DNA from: Convivina praedatoris
GTDB taxonomy: Bacteria; Bacillota; Bacilli; Lactobacillales; Lactobacillaceae
Reading direction: 5' to 3' (one strand)
Assembly (NCBI RefSeq): GCF_933208505.1
Contig: NZ_CAKOEU010000008.1
DNA length: 64,000 bases
The position numbers were made by a program, and so were the translations under genes. Position 1 is the stretch's first letter, and each line of letters opens with the position of its first letter. This document shows positions 1 to 8,821 of this stretch, one piece after another. The notes under the pieces were generated by a model. That model was given only the letters and a program-made list of their open reading frames with translations. It was not told where the DNA came from and did not search any database.

Positions 1-5
1 AAGAG

Positions 6-79
6 GGGCCTGTAGCTCAGCTGGTTAGAGCACTGTGTTGATAACGCAGGGGTCACAGGTTCGAGTCCTGTCAGGCCCA
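6..79 (+). tRNA. tRNA-Ile (anticodon GAT)
   Basis: A full cloverleaf can be folded. The acceptor arm GGGCCTG pairs with CAGGCCC, the anticodon stem CTGTG pairs with CGCAG around the loop TTGATAA, and the T arm ACAGG-TTCGAGT-CCTGT follows, with A as discriminator. The anticodon GAT reads the isoleucine codons ATC and ATT. No CCA is encoded. In many Firmicutes this tRNA lies in an rRNA operon, but the downstream side here leads straight into a terminator; the upstream side is outside the window. Confidence 0.95.
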
Positions 80-85
80 TGACAA

Positions 86-111
86 GGGAGAGGGAATCCT
101 CTTCCTTTTTT
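86..111 (+). terminator. Rho-independent terminator after tRNA-Ile
   Basis: An 8-bp stem (GGGAGAGG with CCTCTTCC, one G-U pair, 4-base loop) is followed directly by a run of six T. It ends the tRNA-Ile transcript before the serS leader. Confidence 0.8.
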
Positions 112-159
112 GTTTATTTCTAAATTTTTATGTGCTATCATTAACCTATATGTTCCTTA

Positions 160-370
160 CCATAAGTAAACCAACGCAGAAAGACATTGTTTGATGTGAA
201 ATGTCGGGTTGAAATTCCAGTAAGTTCTAGTTGATGCTAATTACATCCGGTGACACCGTTATCTGTTTGAATGAGAGCTATGTTTTTGACATAGAAAACG
301 GGTGGTACCGCGGAAGTGCGTTTTTCGTCCCGATTTGTAGGTAGCTACAATTGGATGAAAACGCTTTTTG
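160..370 (+). promoter_or_regulatory. T-box riboswitch leader of serS
   Basis: The T-box core GGGTGGTACCGCGG lies at 299-312. The usual upstream elements are also seen: a CCGTTATC segment near 257-264 and GAATGAG near 270. The intrinsic terminator is the long stem at 318-330 paired with 353-364 (with TTGTAG/CTACAA nested inside), followed by five T. The antiterminator would form between the T-box and the CCCG near 329-332. Uncharged tRNA-Ser should bind and allow read-through into serS. The serine specificity is inferred from the gene; I could not assign the specifier codon. The 5' limit is approximate. This fills the 80-396 stretch that has no gene. Confidence 0.9.
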
Positions 371-396
371 TTTACTTAAATATTCTGGAGGATGTT

Positions 397-1713
397 ATGT
401 TAGATATTCGTTATTTGAGAAAAAATGCAGATGAAGCTCGAACTCGTTTGGCTGATCGTGGTGTGGAAGCAGAGACATTGGATCGTTTATTGGCGTTAGA
501 TCAACGGCGTCGAGAAACAATTGCTGAAGTTGAGACATTAAAGGCTCAGCGAAACGAAGTGTCAGATAGAATTGCCTTTGCTAAACGTCAAAAAGAAGAT
601 GCTAGTCAAGCTATTGCAGAAATGCAGACAGTCGGTGCTAAGATTAAGGAATTAGATGCTCAACGAACTACTTTGGAGCAAGGCGTAGAAGGTATTGCGG
701 CTCACTTGCCTAATTTGGCGGCTAAAGAAGTACCAGTGGGTCCTGATGAAAGCGCTAATGTGGAACAACGTCGTTGGCAACCTGATGAAGCTAGTTATTC
801 TAAGCGTCCCCAGGTTTTGCAAGGTGCCCCTGAGTGGTTAAAGCCTCATTTTGAAATTGGAGAAAATCTAGGCATTTTGGATTTTGAACGTGGGGCCAAA
901 GTATCAGGAGCACGTTTCTTGTATTATATTGGTGATGGAGCTCGTCTGGAACGTGCTGTTTATAATTTTATGTTAGATGAGCATCGTAAAGAAGGGTATA
1001 CCGAGATGATTACCCCCATTGTGGTTAATAATACTGCAATGTTTGGAACGGGTCAGTATCCTAAGTTTGTTGATGATGCTTATCGAGTTGAAGGATTAGA
1101 ACAAACTTATATCCCGACTGCTGAAGTACCATTGACTAATTATTTTTCTGGTGAAACAATTCCAGCCGAAGATTTGCCAATTAAATTTACGGCTCTCTCA
1201 CCATCTTTCCGCAAGGAAGCTGGAGCAGCAGGACGTGATACACGTGGCTTAATTCGTTTGCACCAATTTAACAAAGTTGAAATGGTTAAGTTTACAAAAC
1301 CAGAGCAGTCATACGATGAGTTAGAGAAAATGACTGCAAATGCAGAAAATATCTTGCAAAAGCTAGAAATTCCCTATCATGTAATCATGTTATCAACAGG
1401 AGATATGGGATTCTCAGCAGCTAAAACCTATGATGTTGAAGTGTGGATGCCAGCCCAAAATGTTTACCGAGAAATTTCTTCGGTTTCAAATACTGAAGAT
1501 TTTCAAGCCCGTCGAATGCATATTACCTATCGAGATGAACAAGACAAGCTACAGTTAGTGCATACTTTAAACGGTTCAGGTTTGGCTGTTGGCCGAACAG
1601 TAGCAGCTATATTAGAAAACTATCAAAACGAAGATGGTAGCGTCACTATTCCAACGGTCTTGCGTCCTTATATGGGGGGACAAGAAGTGTTAGCGGCTAC
1701 GCCTCATTTTTGA
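397..1713 (+). CDS. serS: Seryl-tRNA synthetase
   Basis: Charges tRNA-Ser with serine in the cytosol (class II aminoacyl-tRNA synthetase). The 438-residue product begins MLDIRYLRKN, the standard SerRS start. A coiled-coil tRNA-binding arm covers roughly residues 30-100. The class II catalytic core carries motif 2 (SPSFRKEAGAAGRDTRGL) and motif 3 near the end (NGSGLAVGRTVAAILENYQ). The start at 397 has GGAGG five bases upstream; a longer reading frame runs back into the T-box terminator and is not used. Expression is controlled by the T-box leader and the gene is closed by its own terminator. Confidence 0.98.
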   Translation: MLDIRYLRKNADEARTRLADRGVEAETLDRLLALDQRRRETIAEVETLKAQRNEVSDRIAFAKRQKEDASQAIAEMQTVGAKIKELDAQRTTLEQGVEGIAAHLPNLAAKEVPVGPDESANVEQRRWQPDEASYSKRPQVLQGAPEWLKPHFEIGENLGILDFERGAKVSGARFLYYIGDGARLERAVYNFMLDEHRKEGYTEMITPIVVNNTAMFGTGQYPKFVDDAYRVEGLEQTYIPTAEVPLTNYFSGETIPAEDLPIKFTALSPSFRKEAGAAGRDTRGLIRLHQFNKVEMVKFTKPEQSYDELEKMTANAENILQKLEIPYHVIMLSTGDMGFSAAKTYDVEVWMPAQNVYREISSVSNTEDFQARRMHITYRDEQDKLQLVHTLNGSGLAVGRTVAAILENYQNEDGSVTIPTVLRPYMGGQEVLAATPHF

Positions 1714-1724
1714 TAATAATGAAC

Positions 1725-1758
1725 AAGACTTGTGATATGTATTTTTCAAGTCTTTTTT
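1725..1758 (+). terminator. Terminator after serS
   Basis: Perfect 8-bp stem AAGACTTG/CAAGTCTT with a loop of about 14 bases, followed by T-rich sequence. Confidence 0.75.
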
Positions 1759-1830
1759 GTTATAATTATATTTAGTTTACCATCACGGTTTGTTATTGAT
1801 TTTAGTATGAAGGGAGTCCTTTGCGAATAA

Positions 1831-4260
1831 GTGAAGGCATCAAAAAATATGGTTAATCCAGTACGTAAGTTAGTTGATAATTCTAAACGACAACTTAAAA
1901 AAGTAGAAGCAATAACTGAGAAAGTGGAAAGCTACGCTGACGCTATGTCTGCATTATCTGATAAAGATTTGCAAGCGAAAACGGCTGAGTTTAAGCAAAC
2001 TATTAAAAATGCCACTGAGGGTATTAAGGATGATCGAGCTTATAATAAAGCTTTAGCGGATGTTTTAGACCAATTATTGCCAGAAGCTTTTGCGGTAGCG
2101 CGTGAAGCAGCTAAACGTGTACTAGGCCTTTATCCTTTCCACGTTCAAATTATGGGCGCAGTGGTTTTGCACGGTGGCAACTTAGCCGAAATGAAGACCG
2201 GAGAAGGTAAAACCTTGACAGCCACAATGGCAGTCTATCTTAATGCCCTCCCAGGACGTGGTGTTCATGTTGTTACAGTTAACGATTATTTGTCTCGCCG
2301 AGATGCAGAGCTGATGGGCGAGCTTTATAATTGGTTAGGCTTAACTGTTGGGGTTAACGTTGGAGATGATGCACCAGAAGATAAGCGTAAGGCTTATGAT
2401 GCTGATATCACCTATTCAACTAATTTCAACATTGGTTTTGATTATCTACGTGATAACATGGTTAGTCGTGCTGAAGATCGTATCATGCAGCGTGGTTTGA
2501 ATTTTGCGCTAATTGATGAGGCTGATTCAATCTTAATTGATACGGCACGAACACCTTTGATTATTTCAGGACCCGGATCAGGAATTTCACCACTTTATCA
2601 GCAAGCTGATCGCTTCGTTAAAACTTTACAACGTGATGAAGATTTTAAGGTTGACGAAGAAGGTAAAAATACGCTTTTGACTGAAGAGGGTATTAAAAAC
2701 GCAGAGGTATTCTTTAACCTAGATAATCTATATGGTCCTAAAGATACTGCGCTAACACATCACATCGACCAAGCCTTGCGAGCTAATTTTAATTACTTGC
2801 GTGATAAGGACTACGTTCTTCAAGAAGGTGAGGTCAAGTTGATTGATCAATCTACAGGCCGTATTTCAGATGGGACTCGTCTTTCTGATGGCTTGCACCA
2901 AGCTATTGAAGCTAAAGAAGGTCTGCAAGTTCAAGAAGAAAACAAGTCAATGGCACAAATTACCTATCAAAATTTGTTCCGTATGTATCGTAAACTTTCG
3001 GGTATGACTGGTACCGCTAAGACTGAAGAAGAAGAGTTACGTGAAATCTATAATATGGACGTCGTAGAGATACCTACTAACAAGCCAATTCAACGCTTGG
3101 ATCGTCCTGATTTACTTTACCCATCGCTAAAGTCGAAATTTAATGCAGTTGTAAAGATGGTATCCGAACTTCATGCGAAGGGCCAGCCAGTACTACTGGG
3201 AACCGGATCGGTTGAGTCATCAGAGTTAGTTTCTAAGTTATTAACAGCACATCATATTCCACATAATGTTTTGAATGCCAAGAATAACGCTAAGGAAGCT
3301 GAAATTATTGCTAACGCGGGACAGCGTGGAGCAGTTACCGTCGCAACCAACATGGCCGGTCGTGGTACTGATATTAAGTTGGGACCAGGCGTTGATGAAC
3401 TTGGTGGTCTAGCTGTGATTGCAACAGAGCGACATGAATCTCGTCGAATTGATAATCAGTTACGAGGACGTGCTGGTCGGCAGGGGGATCACGGGTTTTC
3501 ACAATTTTTCTTATCTTTGCAAGACGATTTAATGATTCGTTTTGGTGCAGAACGAGTGCGTTTGCTGCTAGAGCGGATGAATATGGACGAAGAAGATACA
3601 GTAATTACGCACCGATGGATTACTCGCTCGGTTGAATCAGCTCAAAAGCGTGTCGAAGGAAACAACTATGACACACGTAAAAATGTCCTACAATATGATG
3701 ATGTTGTTCGCGAGCAACGAGAATTGATTTATCGAGAACGTGACCAAGTACTTGATGAAAAAAATTCTCTGGATGATGTATTTATTCCAATGGTTAAACG
3801 TACTATTGACCGAGTTGTAGATGCTCAGACTCCTGGTAATGATCCTAGTAAGTGGGATTTGGACGAAATCTCTAACTTTATTAGTGATGCACTATCAGTT
3901 AGTGGTGAAGGGCTCACTCGGCTGAATAATCTTTCCCGCCAAGAAATTAAAGATAAGTTATTTGCAATTGCTCAACAGAATTTTGCTGATAAAAAGAAGC
4001 AGCTTTATGAGCCAGGACAAATGTTAGCGTTTGAACGGATTGTTATTTTACGCTCGGCAGATCAACATTGGACTGATCATATTGATTCCTTAGATCGTTT
4101 ACGTCAAGGAGTAGGTTTACGTGGTTATGGGCAATTAAACCCATTGATTGAATATCAGCGCGAGGCCTTTGATAATTTCAATAAAATGATTGCTGATATC
4201 GAATATGATGCGACTCGGACTTTCATGAAGTCTGAGATTCGGCATAATATATCTGCGTAA
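1831..4260 (+). CDS. secA: Preprotein translocase ATPase SecA
   Basis: The motor ATPase that drives unfolded preproteins through SecYEG. Walker A (MKTGEGKTLTATMA) lies near residue 121, the DEAD-type box IDEADSILIDTARTP near 228, and NMAGRGTDIKLG and RGRAGRQGD in the second helicase lobe. The protein is 809 residues with a GTG start. An ATG at 1849 (MVNPVRKLVDN) matches the usual SecA N-terminus better and has GAAGG about 11 bases upstream, so the true start may be 1849. The C-terminus ends at EIRHNISA and lacks the cysteine-rich zinc-binding tail of many SecAs. A short UUCG-loop hairpin and then prfB follow, the usual Firmicutes order. Confidence 0.97.
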   Translation: MKASKNMVNPVRKLVDNSKRQLKKVEAITEKVESYADAMSALSDKDLQAKTAEFKQTIKNATEGIKDDRAYNKALADVLDQLLPEAFAVAREAAKRVLGLYPFHVQIMGAVVLHGGNLAEMKTGEGKTLTATMAVYLNALPGRGVHVVTVNDYLSRRDAELMGELYNWLGLTVGVNVGDDAPEDKRKAYDADITYSTNFNIGFDYLRDNMVSRAEDRIMQRGLNFALIDEADSILIDTARTPLIISGPGSGISPLYQQADRFVKTLQRDEDFKVDEEGKNTLLTEEGIKNAEVFFNLDNLYGPKDTALTHHIDQALRANFNYLRDKDYVLQEGEVKLIDQSTGRISDGTRLSDGLHQAIEAKEGLQVQEENKSMAQITYQNLFRMYRKLSGMTGTAKTEEEELREIYNMDVVEIPTNKPIQRLDRPDLLYPSLKSKFNAVVKMVSELHAKGQPVLLGTGSVESSELVSKLLTAHHIPHNVLNAKNNAKEAEIIANAGQRGAVTVATNMAGRGTDIKLGPGVDELGGLAVIATERHESRRIDNQLRGRAGRQGDHGFSQFFLSLQDDLMIRFGAERVRLLLERMNMDEEDTVITHRWITRSVESAQKRVEGNNYDTRKNVLQYDDVVREQRELIYRERDQVLDEKNSLDDVFIPMVKRTIDRVVDAQTPGNDPSKWDLDEISNFISDALSVSGEGLTRLNNLSRQEIKDKLFAIAQQNFADKKKQLYEPGQMLAFERIVILRSADQHWTDHIDSLDRLRQGVGLRGYGQLNPLIEYQREAFDNFNKMIADIEYDATRTFMKSEIRHNISA

Positions 4261-4267
4261 AATGATG

Positions 4268-4288
4268 AGCGAACTTCGGTTCGCTTTT
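4268..4288 (+). terminator. Short hairpin between secA and prfB
   Basis: GCGAAC-TTCG-GTTCGC followed by TTTT. It is a short, stable stem with a UUCG tetraloop. It could be a weak terminator or an RNA-processing or stability element, since secA and prfB are usually co-transcribed. Confidence 0.55.
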
Positions 4289-4308
4289 CTTATGAGGAGA
4301 GGATAAGT

Positions 4309-5427
4309 ATGGAATTAGTTGATGCTAAACGGGCTTTGGAAGAGATAACAACAAATATTGATCATTTTAGAGAATCATTAGATTTAGAGGCGTTGACTGA
4401 AGAAATTGCTGATTATGAAAATCAGATGACGGTTCCTAGTTTTTGGGATGATCATGAGGCTGCTCAAAAAATAATTGATGCTAATAATGTTTTAAAAACA
4501 CGTCGGGATTCTTTTTTGCATCTAGTTAATCAATCTGAAGAATTAGCAGTTTTAATTGAAATGCTATCAGAGGATGCTAATGATGCTGAAATGATGGAAG
4601 AGCTCAGTGCTGGAATTGAGAAAACACAAAAAGATATTGAAGCTTATAATCTTGAGCAATTGTTAACTGGTGAATATGATGCTAACAATGCTATTTTGGA
4701 AATCCATCCTGGATCAGGTGGAACCGAATCAACTGATTGGGGTGCTAATCTCTATCGGATGTATACACGATGGGCACAACAACATGATTTTAAAGTGGAT
4801 GTTTTAAACTACAATCCGGGTGATGAGGCTGGAATTGATAGTGCTACTATTAAAATTAGTGGGCATAATGCCTATGGATTTTTACGCAGTGAAAAGGGCG
4901 TCCACCGTTTTGTTCGTATTTCACCGTTCGATAGTGCCGGTCGTCGGCATACTAGCTTTGTCAGCATTGATGTGATGCCTGAATTAGACGATTCTATTGA
5001 AATTGATGTTCGAGATGAAGACATTAAGATGGATGTTTTTCGTTCTGGTGGAGCTGGAGGACAAAACGTCAATAAGGTTTCTACAGGGGTACGTTTGACC
5101 CACGAACCAACTGGTATCGTTGTTGCTTCTACTGTTGAGCGAACTCAATATGGAAACCGTGACTATGCGATGCGACTATTAAAGGCTAAGCTGTATCAGT
5201 TAGAACTGGAAAAACAAGAGGCCGAACGAGCTGCAATTAGTGGTGAAAAATTGGAAAATGGTTGGGGATCACAGATCCGTTCCTATGTACTCCATCCTTA
5301 TCAGATGGTAAAGGATCATCGGACCGGCTTTGAAACTAATCAGCCTCAAACTGTTTTAGATGGGGATCTTGATCCATTTATTAATGCTTATTTACAGTGG
5401 CAATTATCATTAAAGAATCCAGATTAA
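4309..5427 (+). CDS. prfB: Peptide chain release factor 2 (no programmed frameshift)
   Basis: RF2 ends translation at UGA and UAA codons. Signatures are the GGQ loop (RSGGAGGQNVNKVSTGVRLTH) near residue 245 for peptidyl-tRNA hydrolysis and the SPFDSAGRRHTSF segment with the stop-codon-reading SPF motif near 205. The gene reads through in one frame: where most prfB genes have CTT-TGA-C and need +1 frameshifting, this one has TCA TTA GAT TTA (encoding SLDL, near codons 23-26). The in-frame UGA is therefore lost and RF2 autoregulation by frameshifting cannot operate. The start has AGGAGAGG upstream. Confidence 0.97.
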   Translation: MELVDAKRALEEITTNIDHFRESLDLEALTEEIADYENQMTVPSFWDDHEAAQKIIDANNVLKTRRDSFLHLVNQSEELAVLIEMLSEDANDAEMMEELSAGIEKTQKDIEAYNLEQLLTGEYDANNAILEIHPGSGGTESTDWGANLYRMYTRWAQQHDFKVDVLNYNPGDEAGIDSATIKISGHNAYGFLRSEKGVHRFVRISPFDSAGRRHTSFVSIDVMPELDDSIEIDVRDEDIKMDVFRSGGAGGQNVNKVSTGVRLTHEPTGIVVASTVERTQYGNRDYAMRLLKAKLYQLELEKQEAERAAISGEKLENGWGSQIRSYVLHPYQMVKDHRTGFETNQPQTVLDGDLDPFINAYLQWQLSLKNPD

Positions 5428-5430
5428 TAT

Positions 5431-5460
5431 AAAAAGTCGAAACATTTGTTTCGACTTTTT
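5431..5460 (+). terminator. Terminator after prfB
   Basis: Near-perfect inverted repeat with GTCGAAAC/GTTTCGAC, flanked by A5 and T5, so it could work in both directions. Confidence 0.85.
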
Positions 5461-5473
5461 GCTTGGTATAATT

Positions 5474-5501
5474 TTGATAAAAACAGTCTATGCGGTATAA
5501 T
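5474..5501 (+). promoter_or_regulatory. Promoter of clpC
   Basis: TTGATA (5474-5479), 16-base spacer, TATAAT (5496-5501), about 48 bases before the clpC start. No CtsR operator (tandem GGTCAAA-type heptads) or CIRCE element is visible around it. A small stem, CCAAC/GTTGG, lies in the leader. Confidence 0.65.
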
Positions 5502-5548
5502 ATATTCCAACATTTCTCGTTGGATGCCTAACTTTAAGGAGGCAATAC

Positions 5549-8014
5549 ATGGATAATGATTTTACGAATAGTGCACAGAATGTATTAATTTTGGCGCAAG
5601 AACAGGCACAACATTTTAAGCATCAAGCAGTTGGCACTGAACATTTACTATTGGCTTTGGCCATTGAAAAAGATGGGTTGGCTAGCAGCGTTTTAACTCA
5701 ATTTGATATCCAAGTTGATGATATTCGTGAAGAGATTGAACATTTTACTGGATATGGTTTAACTGAACACTATGAACCCGGTACCTATTTGCCATATTCA
5801 CCCAAAGCAGCTGAAATTCTTCGCTTAGCTAACGAACAAGCGCAACTTTTAGGACAGCATCAAGTAGGAACCGAACATATATTGCTAGCTCTATTGCAAG
5901 ATAGTAATGTGCTATCTTCTCGTATTTTGTTAGCTTTGGATGCTAATTTAAAGGAGATAAATCGCGTTATTTTACGAAAATTAGGTGTAACTGATTTACG
6001 CAAACAAATGAAGCAACAAAAAGAGCGTAATAAGGAACAAATTGGTACACCTACCCTAGATCAGTTGTCTCGTGATCTGACCCATATTGCTAAAGAAGGT
6101 GGTCTGGATCCAGTTATCGGACGTGATCAAGAAGTTCGACGAGTGATTCAGGTCTTATCTCGACGAACTAAAAATAACCCTGTTTTAGTGGGAGAACCTG
6201 GTGTTGGGAAAACAGCTATTGCGGAGGGATTGGCCCAAAAAATAGTAAATCAAGCTGTGCCAGATAACTTAAAAAATAAGCGTTTAATGGCCTTGGATAT
6301 GGGATCATTAGTTGCAGGTACTAAGTATCGTGGTGAATTTGAAAATCGTTTAAAGCAAATTTTACAAGAAATTGAACGCGACGGACAAGTCATTCTTTTC
6401 ATTGATGAATTACACACTCTAATTGGTGCAGGGGGTGCTGAAGGAGCCATTGATGCAGCTAATATCTTAAAGCCGGCTTTAGCTCGTGGAGAACTCCAAC
6501 TTTTGGGGGCAACAACCTTTGATGAATATCAAAAATACGTAGAAACTGATGCAGCTTTAGAACGGCGTTTTGCTCAGGTAGTAGTGAAAGAGCCGTCAAT
6601 AGATGAAGCCACAGAAATTTTAATGGGTTTACGTGTTCAATTTGAAAAATATCATCAGGTGGCTATTACTCCAGAAGCAGTTAAGAGTGCAGTTACCTTG
6701 TCCGCTCGTTATATTACTGGTCGATTTTTGCCAGATAAGGCAATTGACTTAATGGATGAAGCTGCTGCACGAGTTCGATTGGATGCTATTGACCGCACTA
6801 CGCCATTGATGAAAAAACAAGCTGAATTGAAAAAAATTCAATTAGCTAAAGAAGCGGCTTTAGCTGCAATTGATTTTGAACAAGCAGCTCAGTTAAGACA
6901 AGAAGAAATCACTTTGCGTCAAAAAATTAATAAAGCGAAACATCGTCAGTCCAAAAAGGAAAGTAAACCTGATCAATACGGTCTCACTGTCAATGGAGAA
7001 GACATTGCTCAGGTAGTGGCCCAACAAACTGGTGTGCCGGTTACACAATTAGAAAAGAATGAACAACAACGTTTAATTAATTTGGAACAAGTTTTAGGTC
7101 AACGTGTGATTGGGCAGCATGATGCTGTGTCTGCTGTAGCACGGGCAATTCGACGAGCCCGTTCAGGTTTAAAAGATCCGCAGCGTCCGATTGGTAATTT
7201 CATGTTTTTGGGACCAACCGGTGTTGGAAAAACTGAGTTAGCTAAGGCTTTGGCCGAATCAATGTTTGGTAGCGAAAACAACTTGATTCGGGTTGATATG
7301 TCGGAATATCAGGAACGCTATTCAGCTAGTCGATTAATTGGTGCGGCACCCGGATATGTTGGTTATGATGAAGGCGGACAATTGACTGAGCGGGTTCGTA
7401 AACAGCCATATTCAGTTATTTTATTAGATGAGGTAGAAAAAGCTCATCCGGATATTTTTAATTTAATGTTGCAGGTTTTTGATGATGGATTTTTAACAGA
7501 TTCTAAAGGTCGTAAAGTAGATTTTAGGAATACAATCATTATTATGACTTCTAATTTGGGGGCAACCCGATTGCGTGACGAAAAATCAGTTGGTTTTGGC
7601 GCTCGTGACCTTTCTACCAATCACGAAGCAATTGCTAGAAAAATCCGAGAGACATTAAAGGAAACATTCCGCCCTGAATTTATCAATCGACTAGATGATG
7701 TGATTGTTTTTAACCCACTAAATGAAAATGAATTACATCAAATTGTTAAATTAATGAGTAAGGATATTTTAGATCGAATCACTGAGCGAGGAATCCGCGT
7801 TAAAATGACGCCAGCTGCTATCGATGCAGTGGCTAAAGCTGGATTTGATCCAGAATATGGTGCTCGGCCAATTCGTAGAGTTTTGCAATCAACCGTAGAA
7901 GATCAGCTGAGCGAAGCGCTCCTAGCTGGTAAGATTACGACTGAAGATTCTGTTACTATTGGTGCTAAGAATGGCAAAATTAAGTTAACTATAAAACCAC
8001 TGGTTAAAGTTTAA
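5549..8014 (+). CDS. clpC: ATP-dependent chaperone ClpC
   Basis: AAA+ unfoldase of the Clp protease system; it unfolds substrates for ClpP. The 821 residues show the double Clp-N repeat (about 1-145), a first AAA domain with Walker A GEPGVGKT near residue 214, a UVR-type segment (DFEQAAQLRQEEI, about 445-465) that marks ClpC rather than ClpB, and a second AAA domain with Walker A GPTGVGKT near 553. The start has AAGGAGG upstream. It forms a single-gene unit between two terminators. The usual partners ctsR and mcsAB are absent here, and no CtsR box is seen, so its heat-shock control is unclear. Confidence 0.96.
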   Translation: MDNDFTNSAQNVLILAQEQAQHFKHQAVGTEHLLLALAIEKDGLASSVLTQFDIQVDDIREEIEHFTGYGLTEHYEPGTYLPYSPKAAEILRLANEQAQLLGQHQVGTEHILLALLQDSNVLSSRILLALDANLKEINRVILRKLGVTDLRKQMKQQKERNKEQIGTPTLDQLSRDLTHIAKEGGLDPVIGRDQEVRRVIQVLSRRTKNNPVLVGEPGVGKTAIAEGLAQKIVNQAVPDNLKNKRLMALDMGSLVAGTKYRGEFENRLKQILQEIERDGQVILFIDELHTLIGAGGAEGAIDAANILKPALARGELQLLGATTFDEYQKYVETDAALERRFAQVVVKEPSIDEATEILMGLRVQFEKYHQVAITPEAVKSAVTLSARYITGRFLPDKAIDLMDEAAARVRLDAIDRTTPLMKKQAELKKIQLAKEAALAAIDFEQAAQLRQEEITLRQKINKAKHRQSKKESKPDQYGLTVNGEDIAQVVAQQTGVPVTQLEKNEQQRLINLEQVLGQRVIGQHDAVSAVARAIRRARSGLKDPQRPIGNFMFLGPTGVGKTELAKALAESMFGSENNLIRVDMSEYQERYSASRLIGAAPGYVGYDEGGQLTERVRKQPYSVILLDEVEKAHPDIFNLMLQVFDDGFLTDSKGRKVDFRNTIIIMTSNLGATRLRDEKSVGFGARDLSTNHEAIARKIRETLKETFRPEFINRLDDVIVFNPLNENELHQIVKLMSKDILDRITERGIRVKMTPAAIDAVAKAGFDPEYGARPIRRVLQSTVEDQLSEALLAGKITTEDSVTIGAKNGKIKLTIKPLVKV

Positions 8015-8020
8015 AGAAGA

Positions 8021-8046
8021 AAGGAGCTGATATAGCTCCTTTTTTA
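8021..8046. terminator. Terminator between clpC and comC
   Basis: AAGGAGCT/AGCTCCTT stem followed by a T run. It lies between convergent genes and overlaps the stop codon of the minus-strand prepilin peptidase. Confidence 0.8.
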
Positions 8047-8694
8047 TGTAAATAATTTTATGACAAGCCAGCTGACTGACAGAAAAGGAATAAAAGCAAT
8101 TGCAGGTCGATGGGATGCTTTGAAAAAGAAAAGGAAAGCTAATCCAGTAGCTAATAACATGGCCCAGGCGAATTGGATATAGGTTAAATCTAATAGTAAT
8201 AAAATTAAAACCGGATAATCGCCACTACCCAATACCTTTCGATATGCAATTAACCACCAACTCAGCAAACTAATAGTAATTAGTAAATACAGAGAGGTAT
8301 GGTGATATTTTTGAATATAAAGTATTAGGTTAATGAGCCAAAGATAATTGCTGTGAGCTTGCTGTTGATACAGATCTTCAACGGTTAAAAAAAGCAGAGC
8401 CAAGCAAATAATAAAAGTAAGCCATTGGCCCCAAAAGTGATATAAAATTATGGCACCTATTCCTTCGTAAATAGCAAAACGCAGTCCAAATTTAAAATGA
8501 CAGTGGCGGCATCGCCCTTGTAGTAATAAAGCCGATATAATTGGTATTAAGTCCAAAGCCTTTAATTGGTGATGGCAGTTAAAACAATAGGAACGTTTGG
8601 TCCATAAAGAGACTCCTTGATTACTGCGATCTACTAAACATAATAGGGTTGAAATTAGAATGGCTGAAAAACATAAAATTAAAATATCTTGCAT
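8044..8694 (-). CDS. comC: Type IV prepilin peptidase / competence leader peptidase
   Basis: Membrane aspartyl protease that cleaves and methylates prepilin-like ComG pseudopilins. The 216-residue protein has an N-terminal helix, then two zinc-type pairs, CFNC and CRHC (about residues 37-65), as in bifunctional PilD/ComC enzymes, then several helices. The two catalytic aspartates are probably in TVEDLYQ and GSGDYPV (the GxGD motif). It stands alone between clpC and the str operon on the opposite strand; no comG genes are in the window. Its substrates are inferred from the family. Confidence 0.88.
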   Translation of the reverse strand: MQDILILCFSAILISTLLCLVDRSNQGVSLWTKRSYCFNCHHQLKALDLIPIISALLLQGRCRHCHFKFGLRFAIYEGIGAIILYHFWGQWLTFIICLALLFLTVEDLYQQQAHSNYLWLINLILYIQKYHHTSLYLLITISLLSWWLIAYRKVLGSGDYPVLILLLLDLTYIQFAWAMLLATGLAFLFFFKASHRPAIAFIPFLSVSWLVIKLFT

Positions 8695-8749
8695 ACTTAA
8701 TTAGACGAACAAGCTGCACAAATTTTATAAAGTAAATTGGCTAAGAACC

Positions 8750-8777
8750 TTGACTTAGATAATATTTCTGCTATTAT
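8750..8777 (+). promoter_or_regulatory. Promoter of the str operon
   Basis: TTGACT (8750-8755), 16-base spacer, TATTAT (8772-8777). It would give a leader of about 150 bases ahead of rpsL. Confidence 0.65.
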
Positions 8778-8804
8778 ATTTGTCGTGCTTTTAAGTAATC
8801 TGTT

Positions 8805-8821
8805 CTGTGACCTAGTCACAG
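8805..8821 (+). promoter_or_regulatory. Hairpin in the rpsL leader
   Basis: Perfect 7-bp stem CTGTGAC/GTCACAG with a 3-base loop, within the roughly 150-base 5' leader of the str operon. GC-rich segments follow (GGCGCTG, CCCGTCGGGC). The leader may be a ribosomal-protein control element, but I do not recognise the family. Confidence 0.4.

Noticed and set aside
6..79. tRNA-Ile as part of an rRNA operon in this window
   Set aside because: The tRNA is followed by a terminator and the serS T-box; no 16S, 23S or 5S sequence is seen. Anything upstream lies outside the window.
4360..4400. Search for a prfB frameshift signal (CTT TGA C)
   Set aside because: Not present; the reading frame is continuous, so it is reported as a loss and not as a frameshift.
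5428..5548. CIRCE or CtsR operator before clpC
   Set aside because: The inverted repeat at 5431-5460 is the prfB terminator; no GGTCAAA heptads or CIRCE arms are present.
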